Shown here: positions 18,869 through 28,066 of the stretch, in pieces
Position numbering within the stretch: the first letter of the stretch is position 1
How the letters are laid out: every line of letters begins with the position of its first letter
Assembly (NCBI GenBank): GCA_052389915.1
Contig: JBQTHL010000014.1
Coordinates: forward strand, 319,120-383,119
Reading direction: 5' to 3'
From: Panacagrimonas sp052389915
Lineage (GTDB): Bacteria > Pseudomonadota > Gammaproteobacteria > Nevskiales > Nevskiaceae
Length of the DNA: 64,000 nucleotides
The notes under the pieces: model-generated
Databases searched by the model: none
Told to the model about the DNA's origin: nothing
Seen by the model: only the letters and a program-made list of their open reading frames with translations
Position numbers and translations under genes: made by a program

Positions 18869-19746
18869 GGATTCTCATGTTGATTGCCTTGCGTCTCCAT
18901 TACCTGCTCTCGGGCCTCGGTTTTCTGCTGTTCGGATGCAGCTCGCACGTCGGCAAACCCGAGACCGGAGATGTCGCCAAGACGGTCACGAAATTCGACG
19001 TGACCCGCGACGTCGTCTTCACGCCTGAAAACTGGCCGCAAAAACTGCTCGCAGACGTCTACATCCCGCGTGGCGAAGGCCCCTGGCCGGGCGTGCTGCT
19101 GATTCACGGCGGTGGATGGTCGGCGGGAGATCGCGAACAGGTGGAGGCCATCGCCGAACGCCTCGCCAAGCGCGGCTTCGTGACCTTCAACACTACGTAT
19201 CGCTTCGCGCCGAAGTACCTGTTCCCCGCGCAACTCGAAGACGTGCAACTGGCCTTGCGCTTCATGCAGGACCACGCCAGCGACTACCGCATGCGGCCCG
19301 AACGCATCGGCGCCTTCGGCTATTCCGCCGGCGCGCACCTCTCCGCCCTGCTCGGGACGCTGTCACCAGGCGACGAACTGGCTTCGACGCCGCGCGCGGC
19401 AGCCGTGGTGGCCGGCGGAACACCCAGCGATCTGGCCAAGTTCAAGGGCGGCACCTTGGTGCCGCAGTTGCTCGGCGTGAAGTTGAAGGAAAATCCTGAA
19501 GCGTTTCGTCGCGCCTCGCCGGTTACCTACGTCAGCCGCGACGATCCTCCTTTCTTCATCTACCACGGTGGGGTCGATACGCTGGTATCGGTGGACCACG
19601 CGGAGGATTTTCATGCGGCGCTGACGCAGGCCGGCGTGAGGAGCGAGCTGTTCATCCTGCGCGGCCGCGGGCACATCACCGCGTTTCTGACCGATGGGCC
19701 GGCGTTCGAGGCGGCCGCAGCGTTTCTGGATCGCGAGTTGCGTTAG
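18865..19746 (+). CDS. Lipoprotein alpha/beta hydrolase (esterase-like)
   Basis: 293 residues. The N-terminus is a lipoprotein signal with lipobox LLFGC, modified Cys25, so the enzyme is membrane-anchored, facing the periplasm. The oxyanion motif HGGGW (81-85), the nucleophile in GYSAG (Ser154), Asp in GGVDTL and the terminal His in GHITAF form the usual BD-FAE/Aes-type esterase triad. It starts in an ATGA overlap with ubiA. Substrate unknown. A REP-like hairpin follows. Confidence 0.85.
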   Translation: MRILMLIALRLHYLLSGLGFLLFGCSSHVGKPETGDVAKTVTKFDVTRDVVFTPENWPQKLLADVYIPRGEGPWPGVLLIHGGGWSAGDREQVEAIAERLAKRGFVTFNTTYRFAPKYLFPAQLEDVQLALRFMQDHASDYRMRPERIGAFGYSAGAHLSALLGTLSPGDELASTPRAAAVVAGGTPSDLAKFKGGTLVPQLLGVKLKENPEAFRRASPVTYVSRDDPPFFIYHGGVDTLVSVDHAEDFHAALTQAGVRSELFILRGRGHITAFLTDGPAFEAAAAFLDRELR

Positions 19747-19749
19747 AAC

Positions 19750-19807
19750 GTAGGTCGGGTTTCAACCCGACATCCCGGCCGGCAAGTCGGGCTGAAGCCC
19801 GGCCTAC
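19750..19807. repeat. REP-like paired hairpin between convergent genes
   Basis: Begins GTAGGTCGGGTTTCAACCCGAC and ends with its imperfect complement GTCGGGCTGAAGCCCGGCC, each half also being a small hairpin. It lies exactly between the hydrolase and rluD stops and may end both transcripts. Confidence 0.75.
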
Positions 19808-19808
19808 C

Positions 19809-20813
19809 TCAACCCTTGCGCAGCGCTGCCAGCAACTGCTGCATGTCCGGCGGCATGTCGGCCGCGAAACTCATGGACTGCCCGGTCGCCGGGTGATCGA
19901 ACGCCAGTTCGCGCGCGTGCAGCGCCTGTCGCTGGAAACCCCGCAACACCGTGCGAGCCTCGTCCGACAAGCCCACGCCGCGCGCGCCGCCGCCGCCGTA
20001 AAGCGCATCGCCCACCAGCGGCATGCGCTGATACGCCAGATGCACGCGGATCTGGTGCGTGCGGCCGGTCTCCAGGCGCACGCGCAGCAAGGTGTGATGC
20101 TCGAAGCGCTCCTGGATGCGGTAGTGCGTGACGGCGTCGCGACCGTTCTCCACCACTGCCATCTTCAGGCGATCGCGCGGACTGCGTCCGATGGGCAGAT
20201 CGATGGTCGCGCCGCTGACGGGCGTGCCGTTGATGAGCGCGTCGTACTCGCGCCGGATGTCGCGCCGCGCCAGCATCGCCACCAGCTTGGCGTGCACGGA
20301 GAGATCGAGCGCCACGATCAATACGCCGGACGTGTCCTTGTCCAGCCGGTGCACGATGCCCGCGCGCGGCACCGTCGCGGTCTGCGGAAAGCGATGCAGC
20401 AGCGCGTTTTGAAGCGTGCCGTCGGGCTGGCCGGCGCCGGGATGCGTGGTCAGGCCCGCGGGCTTGAACACGACAGCCAGGTAAGCGTCCTCGTGCAGCA
20501 CGTCGAAGGGAATGTCCTGCGGCTCGATGCGGTAGTCCGGCTCGGCCACGGGGTCTAGGTCCAGCAGGTCGCCGCCGGACACCGGCGTGCGCGTCCGGGT
20601 GACGGCCACGCCGTTGACCCGCAGCCGGCCCTGCGCCATCCAGTCCTGCAGGCGCGAACGCGACCAGTCCGGGAAAAGCTTCGCAGCCACGGCATCCAGC
20701 CGCTGGCCGGCAAAGTCTTCGGGAACCCTGACCGGTTCGGCGGAGTCCTGTAGTTCGGCCGAGGTCTCGTCCGCCGGATCGCCGGGGTCTGCCACCGGAT
20801 CAGCAGCACTCAT
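19809..20813 (-). CDS. rluD: 23S rRNA pseudouridine synthase RluD
   Basis: Makes pseudouridines at 1911/1915/1917 of 23S rRNA (family knowledge). 334 residues: an acidic N-terminal extension of about 25 residues, an S4 RNA-binding domain (RLDAVAAKLFPDWSRSRLQ), then the catalytic domain with Asp158 in HRLDKDTSG, the RxY segment RREYDALINGT and the ETGRTHQIRVHL motif. Divergent from bamD with a 48-bp gap, a widely conserved arrangement. Confidence 0.96.
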   Translation of the reverse strand: MSAADPVADPGDPADETSAELQDSAEPVRVPEDFAGQRLDAVAAKLFPDWSRSRLQDWMAQGRLRVNGVAVTRTRTPVSGGDLLDLDPVAEPDYRIEPQDIPFDVLHEDAYLAVVFKPAGLTTHPGAGQPDGTLQNALLHRFPQTATVPRAGIVHRLDKDTSGVLIVALDLSVHAKLVAMLARRDIRREYDALINGTPVSGATIDLPIGRSPRDRLKMAVVENGRDAVTHYRIQERFEHHTLLRVRLETGRTHQIRVHLAYQRMPLVGDALYGGGGARGVGLSDEARTVLRGFQRQALHARELAFDHPATGQSMSFAADMPPDMQQLLAALRKG

Positions 20814-20861
20814 CGGCTATACTCGTGCACATTTTTTGACCCGCTTACCCGTAAGAAGAGC

Positions 20862-22031
20862 ATGAAGAATTGGTCGCTTGTCGTAGTGATGTTGGCCCTT
20901 GTGCTCGGAGCGTGCAGTTCCGATCCCGACAGGCCACGACCCCGGGGGAATCCGAACATCGACGATAGCCGGGATCCGCTGAAGGACCGGCGCAAGGCCA
21001 TCGAAGAAGCGCGCCTCGACGCAGAAGCCCTGTACCGGCGCGGTCGCTCGAATCTGAACACTTCGGATTGGGGCGTCGCCATCGAAAGCTACGATAGCCT
21101 TTCCACCCGCTTCCCGTTTTCCGACTTCGCTACTCAGGGCGAACTGGAGCGGGTATATGCGCTGTATCGCAATTTCGAACCCGACCGCGCCGTATCCAGC
21201 GCCGACCGCTTCCTGCGCGAGCACCCGCGTCACCCGGAGGTGGATTACATCTACTACATCAAGGGCCTGATCAACTTCAATCGCGACGACTCGGGACTGA
21301 ACATCCTGCCGAGCGACGACACCAAGTCCGACGTCACCAGCCAGCGCCGCGCGTTCGACGACTTTGCGCTGCTGCTCCAGAAATTTCCGAATAGCCGCTA
21401 CAACGGCGACGCCTACGAGCGCATGGTCTTCATCCGCAACAAGCTCGCCGCGCACGAACTGCACGTGGTGGATTTCTACGTGCGTCGCGGCGCCTACGTG
21501 GCCGCGGCCAAGCGTGCGGAACAGGTCATGGCTCAGTACCCGGGCGCGCCCGCGACCTATCGCGCGCTGGAACTGCTTATCAAGAGCTACGAGCTGGCGG
21601 GTCTGGAGCAACAGGCAGCCGATGCACGCGCCATTCGCGACGCGCAGGACAAGTCGGTGATCGCCGAGGACAAGATCAAGGAAGCGGCAGCAATCACTCC
21701 TGCTCCCGCGACGCTATTGCTGGCCGCGGCCGACGTGGCTCCGCCGGAGAAGCCGGGCCTGATGTCGCGAATTGCGGCCGTTTTCTCGCCGCTGGATTCC
21801 AGCGAAGGCGGTGTCGAGATCGTGATCCCGTCCTCCAAGACCAAGGCCCAGGAGTCCGCGCCTGCTGCGTCCACGGCACCGGCAGCAGATACCAGCGCGG
21901 CCGCGACAACCTCCAAATCGACCGGCGAGAAGCGCAGCAATAAGCTCGAAGTGTTCTTCGAGCCCTACGACAGCCAGGAAGCGACGACGGTGAAGTTGGA
22001 GACTGCAACTCCCTCTTCCGCATCCCCTTAA
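20862..22031 (+). CDS. bamD: Outer membrane assembly lipoprotein BamD with C-terminal extension
   Basis: TPR lipoprotein of the BAM complex that folds outer-membrane proteins. 389 residues; E. coli BamD has 245. The lipobox is LVLGAC with the lipidated Cys near residue 18. The TPR body (about 40-265) has the family segments RRGRSNLNTSDWGVAIESYD and YYIKGLINF. The last 115 residues form a Pro/Ala/Ser/Thr-rich tail without known domain. AAGAAGAG precedes the ATG. A -10-like TATACT at 20818 lies in the gap with rluD. Confidence 0.95.
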   Translation: MKNWSLVVVMLALVLGACSSDPDRPRPRGNPNIDDSRDPLKDRRKAIEEARLDAEALYRRGRSNLNTSDWGVAIESYDSLSTRFPFSDFATQGELERVYALYRNFEPDRAVSSADRFLREHPRHPEVDYIYYIKGLINFNRDDSGLNILPSDDTKSDVTSQRRAFDDFALLLQKFPNSRYNGDAYERMVFIRNKLAAHELHVVDFYVRRGAYVAAAKRAEQVMAQYPGAPATYRALELLIKSYELAGLEQQAADARAIRDAQDKSVIAEDKIKEAAAITPAPATLLLAAADVAPPEKPGLMSRIAAVFSPLDSSEGGVEIVIPSSKTKAQESAPAASTAPAADTSAAATTSKSTGEKRSNKLEVFFEPYDSQEATTVKLETATPSSASP

Positions 22032-22041
22032 CGCCGCACGC

Positions 22042-22680
22042 ATGGCCATCACGCTGTCCCCGATCGAGGCTCGTGTCGTCGCCAGCCTGGTCGAGAAATC
22101 CATCACCACGCCGCACTACTACCCGCTCAGCGTCAACGCGCTGGTCGCCGCGTGCAATCAGAAGTCCTCTCGCGATCCGCTGATGAACCTGGCGGAAGGC
22201 GACGTGGGCGCCACCCTCAACCGCCTGGAGGAACTGCGCCTGGTCAAGCGCGAAGACCAGATCAGCCGGGTGCCCAAGTGGCGTCACCGCTTCCATCACG
22301 AGTTGCTCATCAAGGAACCGGCGATGGCGGTGCTCGCGACCCTGATGCTGCGCGGCCCTCAGACGCTGTCCGAACTTCGCGCCAATGCCGCTCCGCTCAA
22401 CGGCCCGGCCGACGTGTCCGGCGTGCAGGCAGTGCTCGAAGACCTCGCGGACCGGGCGCAGCCGCTGGTGGCGCCGCTCGCTCGCCAGACCGGGCAGTCG
22501 GCGCAACGCCACACCCAGTTGATCTGCCCCGAGGCTGCGGCATCGCTGCAAACGGCGCCGATGGAAGCGGCGGAAATTCGCAGTGCCGATCCGCGCATGC
22601 CGGGGCTGGCGGATCGCGTTGCGGCACTGGAAGCGCGGGTGGCGGAACTGGAAGCCAAGCTGGCTCCGCTGCTGAGTTGA
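22042..22680 (+). CDS. yceH: YceH family protein (DUF480)
   Basis: 212 residues. The family has two winged-helix domains and unknown function. Recognised by LSPIEARVVASLVEKSIT, the motif YYPLSVNALVAACNQKSSRDP and MLRGPQTLSELRANA, all characteristic. The C-terminal 35 residues form a short coiled coil (ADRVAALEARVAELEAKL). It lies 10 bp after bamD, so the two may be cotranscribed. Confidence 0.92.
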   Translation: MAITLSPIEARVVASLVEKSITTPHYYPLSVNALVAACNQKSSRDPLMNLAEGDVGATLNRLEELRLVKREDQISRVPKWRHRFHHELLIKEPAMAVLATLMLRGPQTLSELRANAAPLNGPADVSGVQAVLEDLADRAQPLVAPLARQTGQSAQRHTQLICPEAAASLQTAPMEAAEIRSADPRMPGLADRVAALEARVAELEAKLAPLLS

Positions 22681-22737
22681 GCGACTTATCGGACCGCAAG
22701 CTCTTGGCCCGGTTTCACGAAGGATCTTGCTCACTAC

Positions 22738-22830
22738 CGTCATTCCCGCGAAGGCGGGAATCCAGTCCCGCAGTCCAAACGGTGCTTGAGGTTGCGAGTG
22801 AAAACTGGGTGCCCGCCTTCGCGGGAATGG
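22738..22830. repeat. Intergenic inverted repeat (REP-like)
   Basis: CATTCCCGCGAAGGCGGGAA near 22741 pairs with GCCCGCCTTCGCGGGAATG near 22811. Each arm is itself nearly palindromic. This is the widespread 'TTCCCGCGAAGGCGGGAA' class of intergenic repeat. An open frame crossing it (from 22786) was not used for hrpA. Confidence 0.75.
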
Positions 22831-22851
22831 CGAAGCTGTGTTCCGAATGAA

Positions 22852-25800
22852 GTGAAGCTGGAATCTCGCCCGGCTATTGATACTGCAAGTGCCTTGATCG
22901 GTCCGGGCGCTTTGCGAGCCCGCCTCGAAGCCGCGCAACCCGGCCTGCTCGCCCGCGACGCCCAACGCCTGTCGAATCAGCTCGCGCGCGCCGACGCAAA
23001 GCGCTTCGACGAACCGCGCTTCCTGCTCGAACTCGCCGCCGCGCTGAATCGCAAGACCGCGCGCGCCGCACTGCGCCCCAAGACCATCCGCTACCCGGAA
23101 GAACTGCCGGTAGCGCAGGCGCGCGAAGAATTGCTGGACGCGATTCGCGAAAATCAAGTCCTGATTGTCTGTGGCGAAACCGGCTCGGGCAAGACCACGC
23201 AGTTACCCAAGCTCTGCCTGGAACTCGGCCGCGGCTCTCGCGGACTGATTGGGCACACCCAGCCGCGCCGTCTCGCAGCACGCAGTGTGGCGAACCGCAT
23301 TGCCAAGGAACTGGATACACCCGTCGGCGAACTCGTGGGTTTCGAGACCCGCTTCGATCGCCGCGTGTCGGAACGCAGTCTGGTCAAGCTGATGACCGAC
23401 GGCATTCTGCTCGCAGAACTCCAGCGCGACCGCGAACTGCTGGCCTACGACACCATCATCATCGACGAGGCGCACGAGCGCAGTCTCAATATCGATTTCC
23501 TGCTCGGCTGGCTGAAGCGCCTGCTGCCGCGCCGGCCCGATCTGAAAGTGATCGTGACCTCGGCCACGCTCGATCCCGAACGTCTGTCGAAGCACTTCAA
23601 CGATGCGCCGATCTTCACGGTGGAAGGCCGCGCCTACCCCGTCACGCAACAGTACCGGCCCGCGGCTGACGACGCCGAAACCGAGGACGCGGTGGCCGAG
23701 GCCATCGAGCAACTGTGGTCGGGCGGACGCGTAGCCGACACCCTTGTCTTCCTGCCCGGCGAGCGTGAAATCCACGAGCTGTCGCGAATGCTCGCGGGCC
23801 GTTTTCCGCGCGCGCAGGTGCTTCCGCTGTATTCGCGCCTGCCGGCCGCGCAACAGGATCGTGTCTTCGGAACGGGCGGACCGCCGCGCATCGTGCTCTC
23901 GACCAACGTCGCGGAAACCTCGGTGACGGTACCGGGCATCCGCTACGTGGTCGATACCGGCACCGCGCGCATGAGCCGCTGGTCCACGCGACTCGGCATC
24001 CAGCAACTGCACATTGAGAGCATCAGCCAGGCCGCGGCGAATCAGCGCGCCGGCCGCTGCGGTCGCGTCGGTCCCGGCACGTGTGTGCGCCTGTATGCCG
24101 AGGATGATTTCGCCTCGCGCCCGGCTTTCACCGATCCCGAAGTGCTGCGCGCGAACCTCGCCGGCGTGATCCTGCAGATGGCGACCTTGGGCCTGGGCGA
24201 CGTCGATGAGTTCCCGTGGCTGGAGGCTCCCGATTCGCGCCAGATTTCGGAGGGCTATCGCCTCTTGCAGACGCTGGGCGCGCTCGACGACGAACGCCGC
24301 CTGACGCCGCTCGGTCGCGACATCGCACGCCTGCCGCTGGACCCGCGAGTAGCCCGCATCGCGCTGGCCGGCCGCGACACCACTTGCACGCACGAGGTCT
24401 GGGTGCTGGCCGCCGCACTGTCGGTGCAGGACCCGCACGAGGTTCCGCCCGACGCGCAACAACAGGCCCGGCAGAAGCACGCCGAATGGCAACATCCGCG
24501 CTCGGATTTCCTGACCCTGCTCGGCCTGTGGAGCCGCTGGCAGCAGTGGGGCGAGAACGCATCCAACCGCGCCATGCGCAAGCTGTGCAAGGAGCACCAC
24601 GTCTCTTACCTGCGCATGGAGGAATGGGAGTCGGTGTATCGTCAGATTGTCGATCTGCTCGGCGAACGCGACAGCAAATCGCGCGACACCGCGAGCACGC
24701 CGGACGCGCTCGAAAAGCTCTACGCACCGCTGCACCAGGCCCTGCTCGCAGGGCTGGTCGATCACATCGGACTCAAGCTGCCCGAAAAGCCCGAGTACCA
24801 GGGTCCGCGTGGGCGTCGTTACAAAATCTTTCCGGGCTCCAAGCTCGCCAAGAAAGCGCCACCCTGGCTGATGTGCGCCGCCATCGTGCACACCTCGCAG
24901 GTGTTTGCGCGCACCGTCGCTGCCATCGAACCCGAGTGGTTGAGCACCGTGGCGCCGCACCTGGTGAAGCGCGTCGCGCAGCAGCCAGAGTGGAATGTCT
25001 CGCGCGGCGAAGTGAGTTGCACCGAGCACCTGAGCATCTTTGGTCTGCCGCTGGGCAAGCAAGTGAAGCACTACGGCTCCATCGATCCGGTCGGCGCGCG
25101 AAGCATCTTCCTGCTCGATGCGCTGGTGCGCGGCGAGCTATTGAACAAACCCACGTTCCTCGTGCAGAACCTCAAGCTCGTCGAAGACGTGCGAGAGAAG
25201 GAAGCGCGACTGCGCCGCCCCGATCTGCTCGCCGACGAAGACCAGCTTCTTGCGTTCTACGATGCGCGCGTCCCGGCCGAAGTCTTCACCGCCGCCGCGC
25301 TGAAACGCTGGCTACACACGCCGACCCCGAACCACGGCGCCAGCCTGCGCATGCGCGAGCCCGATGTGCTGCGCAGCGGCGCGAACGCCGACATCGCCAG
25401 GCAGTTTCCCGATCATCTCGATGTAGCCGGCCACCGCCTGCGGCTGTCCTACGCGCACGATCCGGGCGAGGACAAGGACGGCCTGAGCGTGCACCTCCCC
25501 ATCGCGCTGCTGTACGCGCTGCCCGCCGAGCGCTTCGACTGGCTGGTGCCGGGCCTGCTGCCGGCGCGCATCGAGGGATTGATCCGCACGCTGCCGCAAC
25601 ACCTGCGACGTCACTGCGTGCCCGCCGCCGATTACGCCGACGCGCTGGCAAACAGTCTCGACGTTTCTGCCGGTGCGCTGCTGCCCGCAATCTGCGCGCG
25701 CTTCAAATCCATGACGGGTGTCGAGTTGAAGCCGGAGGACTTCTCTCCCGCCAGGCTCGACGCACATCTCAAACCGCGCCTCGTGCTCGAAGACGAACTC

Positions 25801-26709
25801 GGTCTCGCGCTGGCGAAGGCCGATTCGCTCGCAGCCTTGCAGTCCGCGCAGATCGGTACTGCGCGTGCGGCACTCGTCGCAACGGCAAACAAGGACGAAA
25901 CCACGCGCCGCTGGGTACGCGAGCGTGTGCTCGACTGGGATTTCGGCGATCTGCCGGAGCATGTTGCGCTCCCCACCGGAGCGCGCGCGTATCCCGCTCT
26001 GCTTATCGCCAGCGGGCAGCTTTCGCTGGGCCTGCTCGAATCGGCCGATGCCGCCTCGAACGCGCACGCACTGGGCGTGCGCGCCTTGCTACTCGCACGT
26101 CTCGGAGACCGGCTGCGCGACCTCGCACGCACAGCCAAAAGCCAACTCGGACTCGCGCAAATCGGGCTCGCTCTAAATCCGGATGAACTGGCGCGTGCTG
26201 TCGCCGAGCGCGCGGCGAACCACGCGTGGAAGCTGACTGAACTCCGCACGCAGGCCGCATTCCAGCAAGCCTTGCAGCATCGCGGCGAATTCGGCCGGCT
26301 CGCGGCCGGCATGCTCGACGAGGCCTGTACCTGGCTGGTCGCCGCCGCGAAGCTGCGCAAGCGACTTCGAGCATTCGGCAGTCAATGGCCGGAGGCGCAA
26401 TCCGATCTGACGGTGCAGCTCGACACGCTGCTCGCACCCGGTTTCGTCGATGCCATTCCGGATGCGCAGTGGCCGCGCATTGCGGTCTACCTCAAAGCTG
26501 CTTCGATGCGGCTAGACCGGCTGCCCAACAAACCGCAACGCGATCTGGAGCTGAGCACTCAACTCAAGCCCTGGATCGCGCGACTGCCGAAGCCGCTGCA
26601 TGCCGCACGCTGGGTGATTGAGGAATGGCGCGTGGCGCTGTTTGCACAGGAGTTGCGCGCCGTAGGCGCGCCCTCGGCAGACAAGATTCGGGCTGCGCTG
26701 GCGGCTTGA
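22852..26709 (+). CDS. hrpA: ATP-dependent RNA helicase HrpA
   Basis: DEAH-box helicase, 1285 residues from GTG at 22852 (E. coli 1300). The N-terminal region is followed by motif I GETGSGKTTQLPK, DEAH in IIIDEAHERSLN, SAT in VTSATLD, and motif VI QRAGRCGRVG, then the HA2 domain, OB-fold region and the long HrpA-specific DUF3418 C-terminus. Known to rescue stalled ribosomes and act in mRNA processing. The longer open frame from 22786 overlaps the inverted repeat, so the GTG was preferred; no strong ribosome site is seen. Confidence 0.95.
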   Translation: MKLESRPAIDTASALIGPGALRARLEAAQPGLLARDAQRLSNQLARADAKRFDEPRFLLELAAALNRKTARAALRPKTIRYPEELPVAQAREELLDAIRENQVLIVCGETGSGKTTQLPKLCLELGRGSRGLIGHTQPRRLAARSVANRIAKELDTPVGELVGFETRFDRRVSERSLVKLMTDGILLAELQRDRELLAYDTIIIDEAHERSLNIDFLLGWLKRLLPRRPDLKVIVTSATLDPERLSKHFNDAPIFTVEGRAYPVTQQYRPAADDAETEDAVAEAIEQLWSGGRVADTLVFLPGEREIHELSRMLAGRFPRAQVLPLYSRLPAAQQDRVFGTGGPPRIVLSTNVAETSVTVPGIRYVVDTGTARMSRWSTRLGIQQLHIESISQAAANQRAGRCGRVGPGTCVRLYAEDDFASRPAFTDPEVLRANLAGVILQMATLGLGDVDEFPWLEAPDSRQISEGYRLLQTLGALDDERRLTPLGRDIARLPLDPRVARIALAGRDTTCTHEVWVLAAALSVQDPHEVPPDAQQQARQKHAEWQHPRSDFLTLLGLWSRWQQWGENASNRAMRKLCKEHHVSYLRMEEWESVYRQIVDLLGERDSKSRDTASTPDALEKLYAPLHQALLAGLVDHIGLKLPEKPEYQGPRGRRYKIFPGSKLAKKAPPWLMCAAIVHTSQVFARTVAAIEPEWLSTVAPHLVKRVAQQPEWNVSRGEVSCTEHLSIFGLPLGKQVKHYGSIDPVGARSIFLLDALVRGELLNKPTFLVQNLKLVEDVREKEARLRRPDLLADEDQLLAFYDARVPAEVFTAAALKRWLHTPTPNHGASLRMREPDVLRSGANADIARQFPDHLDVAGHRLRLSYAHDPGEDKDGLSVHLPIALLYALPAERFDWLVPGLLPARIEGLIRTLPQHLRRHCVPAADYADALANSLDVSAGALLPAICARFKSMTGVELKPEDFSPARLDAHLKPRLVLEDELGLALAKADSLAALQSAQIGTARAALVATANKDETTRRWVRERVLDWDFGDLPEHVALPTGARAYPALLIASGQLSLGLLESADAASNAHALGVRALLLARLGDRLRDLARTAKSQLGLAQIGLALNPDELARAVAERAANHAWKLTELRTQAAFQQALQHRGEFGRLAAGMLDEACTWLVAAAKLRKRLRAFGSQWPEAQSDLTVQLDTLLAPGFVDAIPDAQWPRIAVYLKAASMRLDRLPNKPQRDLELSTQLKPWIARLPKPLHAARWVIEEWRVALFAQELRAVGAPSADKIRAALAA

Positions 26710-26763
26710 CCGGTCCACACGATATGCGCATGCTTCGTGCGCACTTAATCCACACTCTTCACC

Positions 26764-27048
26764 ATGCCCGGAATCGCTGACAATCCCGGACCCGCGGCGC
26801 AAGCCAAGACGCCTCGATCCGCTTCCCCTACCCGTCGAAGAGTCAACCTGAGCCTCCGTGCCAGCACCATCGACGGAGCGCGCGAACTGGGCTTGAACAT
26901 CTCACGCATCGCGGAAGACAAGCTGGCGGAGGCTGTGCGCGAAGAAAAAAGCCGGCGCTGGACGGAGGAGAACCGGGAAGCCATCGAGGCGTATAACGAG
27001 CGCATCAAGCGCGACGGCCCACTGAACGCAGACCTGCTGTCGTTTTGA
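26764..27048 (+). CDS. ccdA: CcdA-like antitoxin
   Basis: 94 residues. The N-terminal part is a disordered leader of about 25 residues followed by a ribbon-helix-helix core (RRVNLSLRASTIDGARELGLNISRIAEDKL) and the Trp-containing C-terminal toxin-binding arm (RRWTEENREAIEAYNERI... ending DLLSF). It neutralises CcdB and should repress its own promoter. The stop overlaps the ccdB ATG (TGATG), as in ccdAB operons. The leader before the domain is longer than in the F-plasmid protein (72 residues). Confidence 0.85.
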   Translation: MPGIADNPGPAAQAKTPRSASPTRRRVNLSLRASTIDGARELGLNISRIAEDKLAEAVREEKSRRWTEENREAIEAYNERIKRDGPLNADLLSF

Positions 27049-27359
27049 TGGCGCGCTTCTCGATCTACCGCAATCCGCGCCCGAAAAGCCGCCTTCACGC
27101 CCCGTTTTTGCTGGATGTTCAGTCCGACTTGGTGAGTACACGCCTGCGTGTGGTCATCCCCCTAATCGAGCCAGAGTACTTCGGGCCGCCTATCCGCAAT
27201 CTCAATCCGGTGCTAGCGGTTCAGGGTCGAAAGTTCGTCCTGTCGCCAGTGGAAATCGGCTCATTGCCATTGGCAGATCTCAAGGAGCCCGTCGCAAGCC
27301 TTGCCGCTCAGGCCGACGAGATTCTGAATGCCATCGACTTCATGCTGAGAGGTTTCTGA
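27048..27359 (+). CDS. ccdB: CcdB-like gyrase-inhibiting toxin
   Basis: 103 residues, close to the 101 of F-plasmid CcdB, which poisons DNA gyrase. Recognisable: MARFSIYRNP at the start, LLDVQSDLVSTRLRVVIPL, and the C-terminal segment DEILNAIDFMLRGF, where the last Trp-Gly-Ile tail of F CcdB is replaced by RGF. The family's gyrase-contacting C-terminal residues therefore differ. Its stop overlaps the pyrF ATG (TGATG), so the toxin is coupled to an essential gene. Confidence 0.85.
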   Translation: MARFSIYRNPRPKSRLHAPFLLDVQSDLVSTRLRVVIPLIEPEYFGPPIRNLNPVLAVQGRKFVLSPVEIGSLPLADLKEPVASLAAQADEILNAIDFMLRGF

Positions 27360-28066
27360 TGCCCGTGGTTTCTCCCCGCGACCGCCTGATCGTCGCCCTC
27401 GACGTGCCCGATGCCGAGTCCGCCCGCGCGCTCGTACGCACCCTCGGCGACGCCGGCACCTTCTACAAGATCGGCATGGAGCTGTGTATGGCGCCGGGCT
27501 TCTTCGAACTGCTGGCCTGGCTGAAAGACGAGCAGAAGAAAGTCTTCGTCGATCTGAAATTCTTCGACATCCCGGAAACGGTGACGCGTGCCGTCGGCAA
27601 TCTGGCCGAACGCGGCGCGGACTTCTGCACCATTCACGGCAATCAATCGATCATGCAGGCCGCGGCGAAAGCCAAGTCGGGAAACCTCAAGGTGCTAGCC
27701 GTCACCGCGTTGACCAGCCTCGATCAGGGCGATCTCGACGATCTCGGCTTCAAGTGTGACATTGCAGAACTCGTGCTCTCGCGGGCGCGCCGCGCGCTCG
27801 CCGCGGGCTGCGACGGCGTGGTGTCTTCGGGCCTCGAAGTGGAACGCCTGCGCCGCGAGGCACCGCGCGAACTGATCTGCGTCACCCCCGGCATCCGGCC
27901 GGTCGAGAACCGCGTGCTGGCCGACCAGAAACGCGTGATGACGCCCACTGCCGCAATCAAGGCCGGCGCGGACTACCTCGTGGTCGGCCGACCCATTCGC
28001 GATGCTGCCGATCCGCGCGCGATGGCGCTGGCGGTGCAGGCCGAGATCGTCGCGGCCCTGACGTGA
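27359..28066 (+). CDS. pyrF: Orotidine 5'-phosphate decarboxylase
   Basis: Last step of UMP synthesis: OMP to UMP plus CO2. 235 residues, normal length. Catalytic D-x-K-x-x-D is DLKFFD (Asp65, Lys67, Asp70); the phosphate site appears as VTPGIRP and VVGRPI. The ATG shares a base with the ccdB TGA, so it is translated after ccdB. The stop overlaps the next GTG (GTGA), so four genes form one tight operon. Confidence 0.97.
   Translation: MPVVSPRDRLIVALDVPDAESARALVRTLGDAGTFYKIGMELCMAPGFFELLAWLKDEQKKVFVDLKFFDIPETVTRAVGNLAERGADFCTIHGNQSIMQAAAKAKSGNLKVLAVTALTSLDQGDLDDLGFKCDIAELVLSRARRALAAGCDGVVSSGLEVERLRREAPRELICVTPGIRPVENRVLADQKRVMTPTAAIKAGADYLVVGRPIRDAADPRAMALAVQAEIVAALT

Noticed and set aside
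22786..22851. N-terminal extension of hrpA from TTG 22786.
   Set aside because: It overlaps an intergenic inverted repeat and does not resemble HrpA N-termini; GTG 22852 is more likely.
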